From positions 154,921 through 218,920 of the forward strand of contig CAMDDJ010000001.1 of assembly GCA_945891385.1 (NCBI GenBank): DNA of 64,000 nt, written 5' to 3'. Under the pieces are notes generated by a model. It saw only the letters and a list, made by a program, of their open reading frames with translations. It searched no databases and had not been told where the DNA came from. Shown here one piece after another: positions 17,448-25,673 of the stretch; the stretch's first letter is position 1; each line of letters starts with the position of its first letter. The stretch comes from Candidatus Kuenenia stuttgartensis. GTDB taxonomy: Bacteria; Planctomycetota; Planctomycetia; Pirellulales; UBA1268. The position numbers and the translations under genes are program-made.

Positions 17448-19070
17448 CTACGGCTCGATAGGCGACGTGGAGGCTCGCGTGCTGAGCCAGCGGGCCCGAT
17501 GGGGCAGCGGTGATGTGCCGTCGAAGTAGGCCTGGAGTTTGGGCCAGAGGTGGTCGGCTACCGTCCGGCCGAGTTCGAGACCCGCGACGTTGTCAGCCTG
17601 GATGTGGTAGCCCCCCATCACCCGGGAGATGCCGGCCATCTCCGCGGCGGCCGTGAACGTTGGGAGCGGCAGGAGCACGTCGCAGGTGGTGTGCGGGTCG
17701 CCCAGCATCTCGGCGAGCGGCCGGCCGTCGAGCTGTTGCATTTCCTGGCAGGTGAATCCCTGCTCGGTGAGTTCGCCCGCCTGCCGCGGCTCGACGAAGC
17801 CGCAGCGGTCGCTGCCGGTGAACAGGGCGAGGATCCGGCTGCAGCCGCCGCTGACGCAGCTGTGGCCCGAGACGTAGCCGGGGAAGGGGGGCGTGATGAA
17901 GCTGCTGGGCGAATAGGGGATCCAGTCCTCGCCCTGGATCGTGGCGACGCCCTGGCCGGGGCCGGTCCAACCCCGAATCGGCTTGCCCCGGTAGAGATGG
18001 TGGATGAGCGTCCAGGGACGCGAACTGTCGTAGAACCGCTTGGAGTCCCAGGCGGCGATGAAGGTGTCGAAGGCGCAGGTGCCGACCGCGAAGAACAGCT
18101 TGACGTCGCGGTCGAGGTCGTTGCGGTCTCGCCGGGAGACAACGAGCGCGAATTTGAGCCAGTGCCCCGACTGGCCGGTCGATCGAGGGCCGTCCCGCAT
18201 GAACTCCACGATCGCCTTCTGCTCGGGGGTCAGACTGCCGTTGAAGGCGATACATTCCGCCACCTCCCGCTCAAGCTGCGGCGACCCGACCAGGGGCGGT
18301 GGGCCGGGCCGGAACTGGTCCGACCGCTCGAGCCCGAACGGCCAGACGCGATACCAATGGGGCGTGAGGAAGTCGGGCACGATCGTGCCCCCCTGACCAT
18401 CGTCGAACGGGATCAGCTGCCAGCGGTCGGGATCGTGGATCGTCTCGGGCGGATTGACCACGCGATACATGGTGTAATCGGCATATGGTTTCCCACTCCC
18501 GCCGACTTCGTCGCCGAGCTGGTTGGCACCGTCGCGATGCCGATAGGTGACGAGCAGCCGTGCGACGTGATTGCCGATGCCGACCGGTGTGGCGAGGTCT
18601 TCGGAGTCGTCGGCCGGGTCGTAGCCCAGGTTCCGCATCTCGGTCGTGAGATCGGCGGCGAAGTGCGGGTATTGATCGAGGCAGGCCCGGTACATCGCAT
18701 GGGCGATCGCCGCCTCTTTGTTCTGCCGGGTCCGCTCCGCGGCCGGCCGCCGGAGCGTGTCGCCCGTGAGGGTGCCGACCGCCCGGTCGTCGTAGGCCGC
18801 CCAGGCATCGAACATCGCCGTGACCGGGATCACCATCTGCCGCGACAGGATCGTGGGCCTGGCCCCCACCCGCTCGACGTCGCGGGCCGCCGTCTCAAGC
18901 ATGATCTCCAGCCAGCGGGAAGCGGCCGAAGGCTCGTGGCCGCCGCTGGCCGGGTGGTCTGCCTCCGGAATCCGCTGGGCCCAGACCGTGACTCCGGTTC
19001 CGGCTGCTATCAGGGCCACCATGCTCAGAATGATCCCGCGGACGATGCGAACAACGGTCATGTGACTCAT
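17448..19070 (-). CDS. Vanadium-dependent haloperoxidase (PAP2 superfamily), exported
   Basis: 540 residues with an N-terminal hydrophobic signal (IVRGIILSMVALIAAGTGVTV). The vanadate-binding set is intact in the C-terminal half: Lys and Arg seven residues apart in KRFYDSSRPW, the glycine and histidine of FPGYVSGHSCVSGG, and Arg with His six residues later in RVMGGYHIQADN. These enzymes oxidise halides with hydrogen peroxide; members of the same fold can also be acid phosphatases. Start choice: the ATG at 19070 has GGGAG only 1 base away, while the in-frame ATG at 19061 has it at 10 bases, so either may be used. The family call is secure, the halide preference is not visible. Confidence 0.9.
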   Translation of the reverse strand: MSHMTVVRIVRGIILSMVALIAAGTGVTVWAQRIPEADHPASGGHEPSAASRWLEIMLETAARDVERVGARPTILSRQMVIPVTAMFDAWAAYDDRAVGTLTGDTLRRPAAERTRQNKEAAIAHAMYRACLDQYPHFAADLTTEMRNLGYDPADDSEDLATPVGIGNHVARLLVTYRHRDGANQLGDEVGGSGKPYADYTMYRVVNPPETIHDPDRWQLIPFDDGQGGTIVPDFLTPHWYRVWPFGLERSDQFRPGPPPLVGSPQLEREVAECIAFNGSLTPEQKAIVEFMRDGPRSTGQSGHWLKFALVVSRRDRNDLDRDVKLFFAVGTCAFDTFIAAWDSKRFYDSSRPWTLIHHLYRGKPIRGWTGPGQGVATIQGEDWIPYSPSSFITPPFPGYVSGHSCVSGGCSRILALFTGSDRCGFVEPRQAGELTEQGFTCQEMQQLDGRPLAEMLGDPHTTCDVLLPLPTFTAAAEMAGISRVMGGYHIQADNVAGLELGRTVADHLWPKLQAYFDGTSPLPHRARWLSTRASTSPIEP

Positions 19071-19297
19071 GCTCCCGACCAGAATCCAACCCCACCGCCG
19101 CCTCCAGTATTCCTGACCGGCACGGATTCGCAACTCGGGATGCGCCGCATGGGCCGCTCCCGCGACGCGACCGGGAGACCCCACGAAAGGGAGGCGAGGG
19201 GGTCGGCAAACGCTCCCGAAGCAGGGAAGCGTATCCTCGCCCGCGACGCGAATTGTGCCGTCCCCGAGCCCGTGGAACGTTGGAGCCGAATAACGCT

Positions 19298-19726
19298 CTA
19301 GTGGTGGTTCCAGACGAGTCTGGCTGGTTCGCCCAGGCTTCCGACGAGAATGGCGTGCTGGTCGAACTCGGCCGCGAGTTGGATGGCGTCTGCCTCGGCA
19401 ATGCCGAGCACGAGCAGGCTCGGTTCGGCGGGCCACTGGCCGCCGGGGTCCTCGCCCGAGCCGGGTAGGCAGGGGTGACCACGGTGGGTGATGGCGGCAC
19501 GGAGTCGATCCATCCGGCCGGCGTTCTCTGTCGCCGGCAGCCTCTGCGATCGCGGGTTGCAGGCTGTGACGAAGGCCCAATCGCGGAGGCCGTGCCACTC
19601 GAGGAGCCGATCGACCGTGGCCGACCGTTCCTCGCAGCGGATCACGAACGCCTGCCAGCCCTCACTCGCTGCGACGAAGTAGGCAGCGGTTCGATACGCC
19701 ACCTTCAACTGCTCGTCGATCGCCAT
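19298..19726 (-). CDS. DUF3293 protein
   Basis: 142 residues, cytoplasmic, no signal peptide. The family pattern is clear: AFVTACNPRSQRL followed by TEN, then a PGSGEDPGGQWP segment, PSLLVLGI and FDQHAILVG. DUF3293 proteins are small, widespread and of unknown function. It lies between the LEPR-XLL/Ig-like gene (19 bases upstream on the same strand) and the haloperoxidase gene, from which it is separated by about 227 bases where I see no further gene. Confidence 0.88.
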   Translation of the reverse strand: MAIDEQLKVAYRTAAYFVAASEGWQAFVIRCEERSATVDRLLEWHGLRDWAFVTACNPRSQRLPATENAGRMDRLRAAITHRGHPCLPGSGEDPGGQWPAEPSLLVLGIAEADAIQLAAEFDQHAILVGSLGEPARLVWNHH

Positions 19727-19745
19727 CGCAGCGGCCAGACCTGAC

Positions 19746-21119
19746 TCAGCGGCGGCTCCACGACGGCAGACTCGGCAACCGCATGGCCCGGACGGTGGTC
19801 GTGCCTGAACCGCTCACATCCGAATCCGCGTTCCCAACGGAGAGCGTCTGCTCGCCGGCCGTTTCAAACGTCACGCGGAGCAGAGCGATGCCGTTGACGA
19901 AATCGACAGTACTCGGGAGCGTTGCCTCGGCGTCGCTGCTCGACACGGCGAGGCTGCCCGTGAAGCCTCGGACCATGCGGCCATCGGCGTCCACGGCCAC
20001 GAGTTGCGCGAGCATCGGCAGGCCGGCAATCACCTGCCGGGGCAGCCAGACATCGATGGCGGCGGCAGTCGGAGCCGCCTTCACGGAGGTCGTCGTGGTC
20101 GCCTCGATGTCGCCGGTCGTCACGGTCAGTTGCTGCTCGCCAAGCGTGGCGAATGCCACTTCGAAGTAGGCTCGACCGCGGCGGAATTGGACCGTCTCGG
20201 GCAGCCTGGCTTCCGGATCGCTCGAGGCGACCGTGGCGGATCCGCTGAACTCTCGGATCGCCTCCCCGTCGGCGTCAACGGCGACGGCCGCGACTCGCGT
20301 GATTTGACCGGCCACCACTTCGGGCCGCAGTTCGATCCGGACGTCGGCGACGGCCGGTTGGGCGACGACGGTTGTCGCCGCTACGGCCGTAAGTTCACCA
20401 GCCGTGGCCGTCAGCGTCTGTTCGCCGGCGGTACCGAAGGTGACCATGGCCACGGCTCGGCCGCGTTCGAAGGTGACGGTCTCGGGGAGCGTCGCGGCCT
20501 CATCGCTGCTGGTGAAAGACACATCGCCGCTGAAATTCGGCACACTGCGACCGTTGGCATCAAGGGCCATCAGCGTCACCTTGACCGGTGCATCGACTCG
20601 GGTCGATTCGGGCATGCGGATCACAAGTTGTGTCGCCACGATCGGCTCACCGACCCGGGTCGTGTCGGAGCCGGTGATCGGCGTCTCACCACCGCTGCTC
20701 ACGCTGAGGGTCTGCTCGCCGGCGGTCTTGAAGGTGACGCTGACGAAGGCCCGCCCCCGCGCGAACGTGACCGATTCGGGCAGCACCGCAGCCTCGTCGG
20801 AACTCGACAGCGACACCTCTCCGCTGAACGACGCGGGACGATTGTCGGCCCCGACCGCCATGATCAACGCCCGTACCGGCAGCCCGTTTGGCACAGCCGA
20901 CGGGAGCACGACCGAGAATCCGGTCGCTTCGACCTCGGTCGCCACGTCGCCGGCATCGAACCCCGGCAGGCGACCACCGGTCAGGCGGCTGAGGCCGTCA
21001 TTGACCAGGCCGACGAGGTCGATCGGCATACCGCTGAGCACCGTCCGAGTCTCGAGGCCCTCGATACCGAGCCGATGGGATGGGGAATTCCTGCGAGCCG
21101 AGCGTCGATTGGATGCCAT
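19746..21119 (-). CDS. LEPR-XLL-type surface protein with four Ig-like repeats
   Basis: 457 residues. The N-terminus is basic and serine-rich and contains LGIEGLETRTVLSG, a variant of the LEPR-XLL motif typical of large exported planctomycete proteins. After a spacer there are four tandem repeats of roughly 90–100 residues. Each has the scheme A-V-D-A-D-G-R, then FSG or FTG, SSSDxEATLPxxVxFxxG, and VTFxTAGEQTLxV, consistent with bacterial Ig-like or cadherin-like beta-sandwiches. The ATG at 21119 has GAGG 9 bases upstream. It follows the large surface gene at 21226–25620 by about 106 bases. Likely an adhesin or cell-surface spacer protein; no enzyme motif is visible. Confidence 0.85.
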   Translation of the reverse strand: MASNRRSARRNSPSHRLGIEGLETRTVLSGMPIDLVGLVNDGLSRLTGGRLPGFDAGDVATEVEATGFSVVLPSAVPNGLPVRALIMAVGADNRPASFSGEVSLSSSDEAAVLPESVTFARGRAFVSVTFKTAGEQTLSVSSGGETPITGSDTTRVGEPIVATQLVIRMPESTRVDAPVKVTLMALDANGRSVPNFSGDVSFTSSDEAATLPETVTFERGRAVAMVTFGTAGEQTLTATAGELTAVAATTVVAQPAVADVRIELRPEVVAGQITRVAAVAVDADGEAIREFSGSATVASSDPEARLPETVQFRRGRAYFEVAFATLGEQQLTVTTGDIEATTTTSVKAAPTAAAIDVWLPRQVIAGLPMLAQLVAVDADGRMVRGFTGSLAVSSSDAEATLPSTVDFVNGIALLRVTFETAGEQTLSVGNADSDVSGSGTTTVRAMRLPSLPSWSRR

Positions 21120-21225
21120 GAGTTTGTTCCTCGTGAGAGCCGCTCCGGGGGGGGCTGCCCCCAACCCCTTTGGCCAAATGGTACCAGATGAAACGAATCG
21201 GGCCAGGAAAGGTTGCGTGAGGCTT

Positions 21226-24200
21226 TCATTCGGCTGGGATTTGGGCCCGCCAGGGGCTCTCCTCGAGCCCGATCCGCTCCAGCGGAATCCGCCGGAAGCC
21301 GATCTCCCAGGCCGGGGAGTCGTCAGCCAGCCGGTAGTCCCCGGCGGCGGCGTCGACGAACCGGGGGTCGGCATCGACCAGGTTGTGCTCGAAGGTGACG
21401 CTCGCCCCGGCCGCCGGCTCGATGGTCGCCCAGGTGCCACCTACGCTCACGTTGCGGCGGACGACGATGTTGTGGGGCATCTCCGGAGTCTCCTTCAGCA
21501 GCCGGGCGATCTCCGGGTAGCGATTGGTCCATGTGGGGCTCTGCCAGGGCATCTCGTCGAGCTTCTGACGCATGTATCCGCCGGGAGCCACCGTAGGCGC
21601 GAACCAGCCGATTCCGCGGGCGTCCACCTCGACGGCCGGCTCACCGTTGATGAACAGGTTGTTCTCGACGAGGTTGTCCCGGCCGCCACCGATGAAGGCC
21701 GACCGGCCGGCGTTGCGGAAGAAGTTGCCGACGATCGTGATGCCGCTGGCGCAATCGTCGAGGTAGACCCCCATCGCCCCGAGCCGACCAGGGGCCACGA
21801 TGTCCTCGAACCGGTTGTGGCGGATCACCGTGCCCCGCATCGACCAGTCGCGGCCCATGTAGAAGGCTCCCACGTCACCCGTCTCCTGGCAGACGTCGCG
21901 GATGTGGTTGAATTCGATCTCGTGGTCGTTGCCCCCGAGCAGGATGCCGTTGTGCGGCGCGTCGTGGATCAGGTTGTGGGCGACCCGGTTGCCGACGCCC
22001 TGGATCTCGACGGCCGGCCGGTAGGTCCGCTGGAGCCGCGCGTAATGATGGATGTGGTTGTTCTCGGCCCGGTGGCCGGCGGGCACGAGCCGCGGACGGT
22101 CGCCACCGACCAGCCGCACGCCGCCGGCCCCGAGATCGTGCAGGTCGCTGCCGAGCACGGCATGCCCGCTGCCTCCCTGCACGTCCACGCCCCAGCCGCC
22201 GGCGTTCCGCAGCCGGCAGCCGCCGATCGTCACCCCCGCGCCGCCGGTGATCGTCACGAGCGTGCCCCGGCTGCCTTCGAGCACGAAGCCGCGGAAGGTC
22301 ACCTGCGAGACACCGTCGCAGACCAGGACATGGTCGAGAAGCGTCACGGTCGCCTCGCCGGTGAACCCTTCCGGCGGCCAGAGATAGAGGATGCCTTGTT
22401 CCCGATCGACGCACCATTCGCCGGGGCGGTCGAGTTCGCAGAGCATGTTGAAGCCGTAGAACCGCTGGCCGCTCCGGTAGGTCGTGTGCGGCTCCTCGAG
22501 TTCGATCGAGCGCGCGGCCGGATCGACCGCCTTGATCCGCTGCCGGGAATCGGACCAGTCCCAGAAGAAGTAGCCGAACAGCCAGCCGTCGGGCTCATGC
22601 TGCCAGGCCGGCAGCCGGTCGATGTCGGCGGTGAACTTCCCGACGGAGTTGCCCGGCAGTCCGCCGTCGGTCATCGGCCGGTCGCCGAGCAGGTCGCCGA
22701 TTGTGGCAAAGCCGTCGTTCGGCCAGCGGGCGATCGGCAGGCAGGCGGCGTTGACGAACATCTCGAGACGCTGGTCGCTGCCGGCGAAGGTGCCCGCGTC
22801 GGCGACACCGGCTGCCTTGAGGTCGGCCGCGAGGACGTGGGGCCGGGCCGCTTCGGGAATCCGGGCGACGACCGCAGCTTCGCGGACGGGCTTGAAGCCC
22901 GCGAGCGTGCGACCGCCCGAGAGCACCACTCGTTCGCCCGGCGCGGCCTCCCAGATGACGCGGGTGCGGCTCGTGCCGCTGTCGGCGGCGGCCAGCGCGA
23001 GCGACTCCGTGAGTTGATGCGTGCCCCCGTGGATTACGACCCGAATGTCGGTGGGCGGCGACTCGGAGGCGAGCATCGTCCTCACGCGATCACGGGCGGC
23101 GGCGAGCGTGGCGAGCGGGCCGCGGGCGGTGCCGGCTTCGCGGGAGGCCGCGGTGCCGGTCCAGTCATCGTTTCCTTCGAGGGCGACGTGGACCGCGACC
23201 GATTCCGCCGCGGCCGCGGTCATGGTCATCGTCGAGAGGCTCGCGATCACGAGCAGGCGAAAAGCACATGCCTGACGCTGTCGCCACCACCAGACCAGGG
23301 CGAGGGCCGCCGCCGCTGGCCAGCCATGCGTGGGTTCGGGCACCGCCGCTGCGACGGCCGCGCTGGTCGGAAGGTAGGGGCCGGTGCCATACGTGCCCGC
23401 TGATTGCACGGATATCAGGTCGAGCACGTTGCACACGCCGTCGTAGTTGAAATCGCCCTCGCTCCAGAAGGCGGCCTGCGGTGTGCCGTATCGACCGCCG
23501 GAGACGATGCCCACCAGGTCGAAGGCATCGACCTGGCCGCTGAGGTTGGTGTCGCCGGCGGAGGCGAAGGCGACGGTCAGCGACCCATCGGACGGGGTGA
23601 GATAGCCGAGGGTGCGGGTGCCCGCCGAAGCCGCCGCCACCGAGGACGTGATGCCGGAGGTGCCGAGCCACGAGCCGTCGGCCCGGCCCGCGACCAGGGC
23701 CTGGACCATCGCGGCCGGTGACATCCCTCCGGCAGCCACGGCCATCCGGCCACTGCCCAGATCGACGAGGCCGCCGCCGGCGCCGAGGGCGATCGAGAGC
23801 GACGCGGCGTCGACGGTGACCGAGCGTTCCACGGGGAGGAGCAACCGGCCGTCGGCCGCTACCTCGATCCCGCCCCCGAGTTCTCCGCCGGGGGCGATCG
23901 CGAGCGTGCCTGCGGTGACCCGCGTGCCGCCGGTATGGCGGGCCCGGCCCGCGAGCACCGTCCGGCTCGAGCCGATGCCCGTCACCGTCAGCTCGCCGGG
24001 GCCGATCAGGTCGCCGGCGAGCGTGGCCGTGACGGAAAACAGTCCACCGGCCCGAATCGTTGCATCGTCGGCGATCGCGAGCGTGCCGCCCAGTGTGCCG
24101 GTGTTCGAAAACCGAATCGCCCCGCCGAGTCCGGAGCTGCCCGAGCCCGCGATGGCGAGATCGTTGGCAAACACCCCTTGGTCGGCCTTCAGGTCGAGCC

Positions 24201-25620
24201 CGCTGCCCGGAGCCACTTCCACCGCAGCCGTGCCCAGCGCCGCGGTGCTTCCGAATTCGACCGTGAGATTGCCGGCGAGGCGGGCGGTGCCTGTGAGCGT
24301 CGAGTCACCGCCAATCGGTCGCAGCACGATCAGGGAGGCGGCCGAGCCTCCACCGCCGACGAGTTCCGGCGCGTTGCCGGCCAGCCGGGCGGTGACCAGC
24401 AGCGTCGCCCCGTCGGCGACGGTGAGCGACGGCGCGCCGACGAGGCTGAGATCGGATGCGGTCGCGGTCGCTCCCAGTCGGTACCCGGTCGTGCGGACGT
24501 CGATCGATTCCACGGTGACCCCATCGGCCGGCACCACCGTGCCCGCGGGGCCGGCGAAGATCGCCGTCGTGCCGAGGGCAGGTTCCGAGTTCCAGGCCAC
24601 GTCGGCTCCGTAGATCGCTCCGTCCCGCCAGGTAACGGCGGTGGGGGTCCAGGTGCCGGAGCCTCCGCGGACGCCATCGCCCGCCCACCAGAGCTCGCCC
24701 GGCGTGTCGATCGGAGTCTGATAGAAGACGCCCAGATTGTTTCCCACCGCCCGCGGGCTGCCGTCGGAGGGCGTGTTGAGCACCTGGGTCTTGTTCACCC
24801 CGGATGCCGCAGAATTCCACCAGGCCATCGTCGTGGAGCCGCCCCCGTCCATATAGATGCCATCCCAGGCCCCGAAGGAGGCGAGCCATACGCCCACCTC
24901 GCGGTTCGTCGCGCCGACCGACGCGGCCGAGCGGCCGTCGATCGTCATCAGGTAGACGTAGCGGGTGTCCTGCGAGACACCGATCCCCGTGCGGGGCTGC
25001 CGATCGGTGCCGGAGAGCCGAGGGCTGCCATCGGCCAGGCACTGATAGATGCCGGAGACGGCGGTTCGGGAGTCACCCGGCGTCGTGACGTCGATCGTGT
25101 CGAGGATCGACGGCACGCCAGCGGACGTGACCGAGAACGACGCCCGGCCGACTCCATCGGCGACTCCCGGCGAGACGAGCACGCCATCCGACACGGCGAA
25201 GCCCGTGAGGTCGGCAGCGGAGCCGTTGGCCACGTAGAGGTTGGCGTTCACGGCTGCGACCAGCGGATGCGACGAGTTTCGTGAGTTCGTGATGAAGTTC
25301 GGCGTCGTCTCGAGAAGCGTCTCCCGAACGCCCGACTGCCAGGCCGATGCCCGCGGTGTGGCGTAGAAGGAGAGCCCGGGGGCAAGCGTGTCGATCCGCA
25401 GGCAGTTCACCTGGAGCGGGTCGGGGGCAGTACGCGTGAGGTCGGCGTGGAGAATGCCGGGGGAGAGCACCGCGGCCGCAGTCCAGTCGAACGGGGACTG
25501 GCCCCGGGCGGCGGGGCACGTGGGGCCGGCGATGGAACCGGCGAGCAGGCCACAGAGCAGACCGGTGACAAGCCAGGCGGATCCATGGCCAAACGGCAAG
25601 GCGACGGTGGAGAGACTCAT
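21226..25620 (-). CDS. Fusion: phosphodiester glycosidase–PATR–dockerin–PEP-CTERM followed in frame by a second exported beta-helix protein
   Basis: 1464 residues without a stop. Residues 1–42 are a signal peptide. Residues 45–320 are a phosphodiester glycosidase (NAGPA-type) domain with MDGGGSTTM near 257. Residues 330–680 hold glycine-rich autotransporter-like repeats, and 688–745 hold two dockerin-like repeats (GDTNLSGQVDAFDLVGI, GDFNYDGVCNVLDLI). At 760 comes a PEP-CTERM signal: VPEP, a hydrophobic run to WWW779, then RQRQ. Instead of stopping, the frame continues into FRLLVIASLSTMTMTAAAA (787–805), a signal-peptide-like segment. From 806 it runs into a complete right-handed parallel beta-helix domain (VHVALEGNDDWTG, ENNHIHHY, EFNHIRDV, ENNLFINGEP). 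The second half alone resembles an ordinary secreted polysaccharide-active protein. The only in-frame starts at the junction are a GTG inside the hydrophobic core and ATGs at 798 and 800, none with a ribosome-binding site. Confidence 0.85.
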   Translation of the reverse strand: MSLSTVALPFGHGSAWLVTGLLCGLLAGSIAGPTCPAARGQSPFDWTAAAVLSPGILHADLTRTAPDPLQVNCLRIDTLAPGLSFYATPRASAWQSGVRETLLETTPNFITNSRNSSHPLVAAVNANLYVANGSAADLTGFAVSDGVLVSPGVADGVGRASFSVTSAGVPSILDTIDVTTPGDSRTAVSGIYQCLADGSPRLSGTDRQPRTGIGVSQDTRYVYLMTIDGRSAASVGATNREVGVWLASFGAWDGIYMDGGGSTTMAWWNSAASGVNKTQVLNTPSDGSPRAVGNNLGVFYQTPIDTPGELWWAGDGVRGGSGTWTPTAVTWRDGAIYGADVAWNSEPALGTTAIFAGPAGTVVPADGVTVESIDVRTTGYRLGATATASDLSLVGAPSLTVADGATLLVTARLAGNAPELVGGGGSAASLIVLRPIGGDSTLTGTARLAGNLTVEFGSTAALGTAAVEVAPGSGLDLKADQGVFANDLAIAGSGSSGLGGAIRFSNTGTLGGTLAIADDATIRAGGLFSVTATLAGDLIGPGELTVTGIGSSRTVLAGRARHTGGTRVTAGTLAIAPGGELGGGIEVAADGRLLLPVERSVTVDAASLSIALGAGGGLVDLGSGRMAVAAGGMSPAAMVQALVAGRADGSWLGTSGITSSVAAASAGTRTLGYLTPSDGSLTVAFASAGDTNLSGQVDAFDLVGIVSGGRYGTPQAAFWSEGDFNYDGVCNVLDLISVQSAGTYGTGPYLPTSAAVAAAVPEPTHGWPAAAALALVWWWRQRQACAFRLLVIASLSTMTMTAAAAESVAVHVALEGNDDWTGTAASREAGTARGPLATLAAARDRVRTMLASESPPTDIRVVIHGGTHQLTESLALAAADSGTSRTRVIWEAAPGERVVLSGGRTLAGFKPVREAAVVARIPEAARPHVLAADLKAAGVADAGTFAGSDQRLEMFVNAACLPIARWPNDGFATIGDLLGDRPMTDGGLPGNSVGKFTADIDRLPAWQHEPDGWLFGYFFWDWSDSRQRIKAVDPAARSIELEEPHTTYRSGQRFYGFNMLCELDRPGEWCVDREQGILYLWPPEGFTGEATVTLLDHVLVCDGVSQVTFRGFVLEGSRGTLVTITGGAGVTIGGCRLRNAGGWGVDVQGGSGHAVLGSDLHDLGAGGVRLVGGDRPRLVPAGHRAENNHIHHYARLQRTYRPAVEIQGVGNRVAHNLIHDAPHNGILLGGNDHEIEFNHIRDVCQETGDVGAFYMGRDWSMRGTVIRHNRFEDIVAPGRLGAMGVYLDDCASGITIVGNFFRNAGRSAFIGGGRDNLVENNLFINGEPAVEVDARGIGWFAPTVAPGGYMRQKLDEMPWQSPTWTNRYPEIARLLKETPEMPHNIVVRRNVSVGGTWATIEPAAGASVTFEHNLVDADPRFVDAAAGDYRLADDSPAWEIGFRRIPLERIGLEESPWRAQIPAE

Positions 25621-25673
25621 GCTGCTCGATCACTCGAGTGATGGCGGTCGTCGCGCGGCTACGGTCAGGCCGC

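Noticed and set aside
21140-21175. GC-rich inverted stretch after the 21226–25620 gene as a terminator
   Set aside because: The GGGGGGGCTGCCCCC run can fold only with a two-base loop and has no T tract; support is too weak to list as a feature.
20404-23403. A 999-residue plus-strand reading frame
   Set aside because: It runs antisense across two genes with recognisable Ig-like and beta-helix domains and shows no domain of its own.
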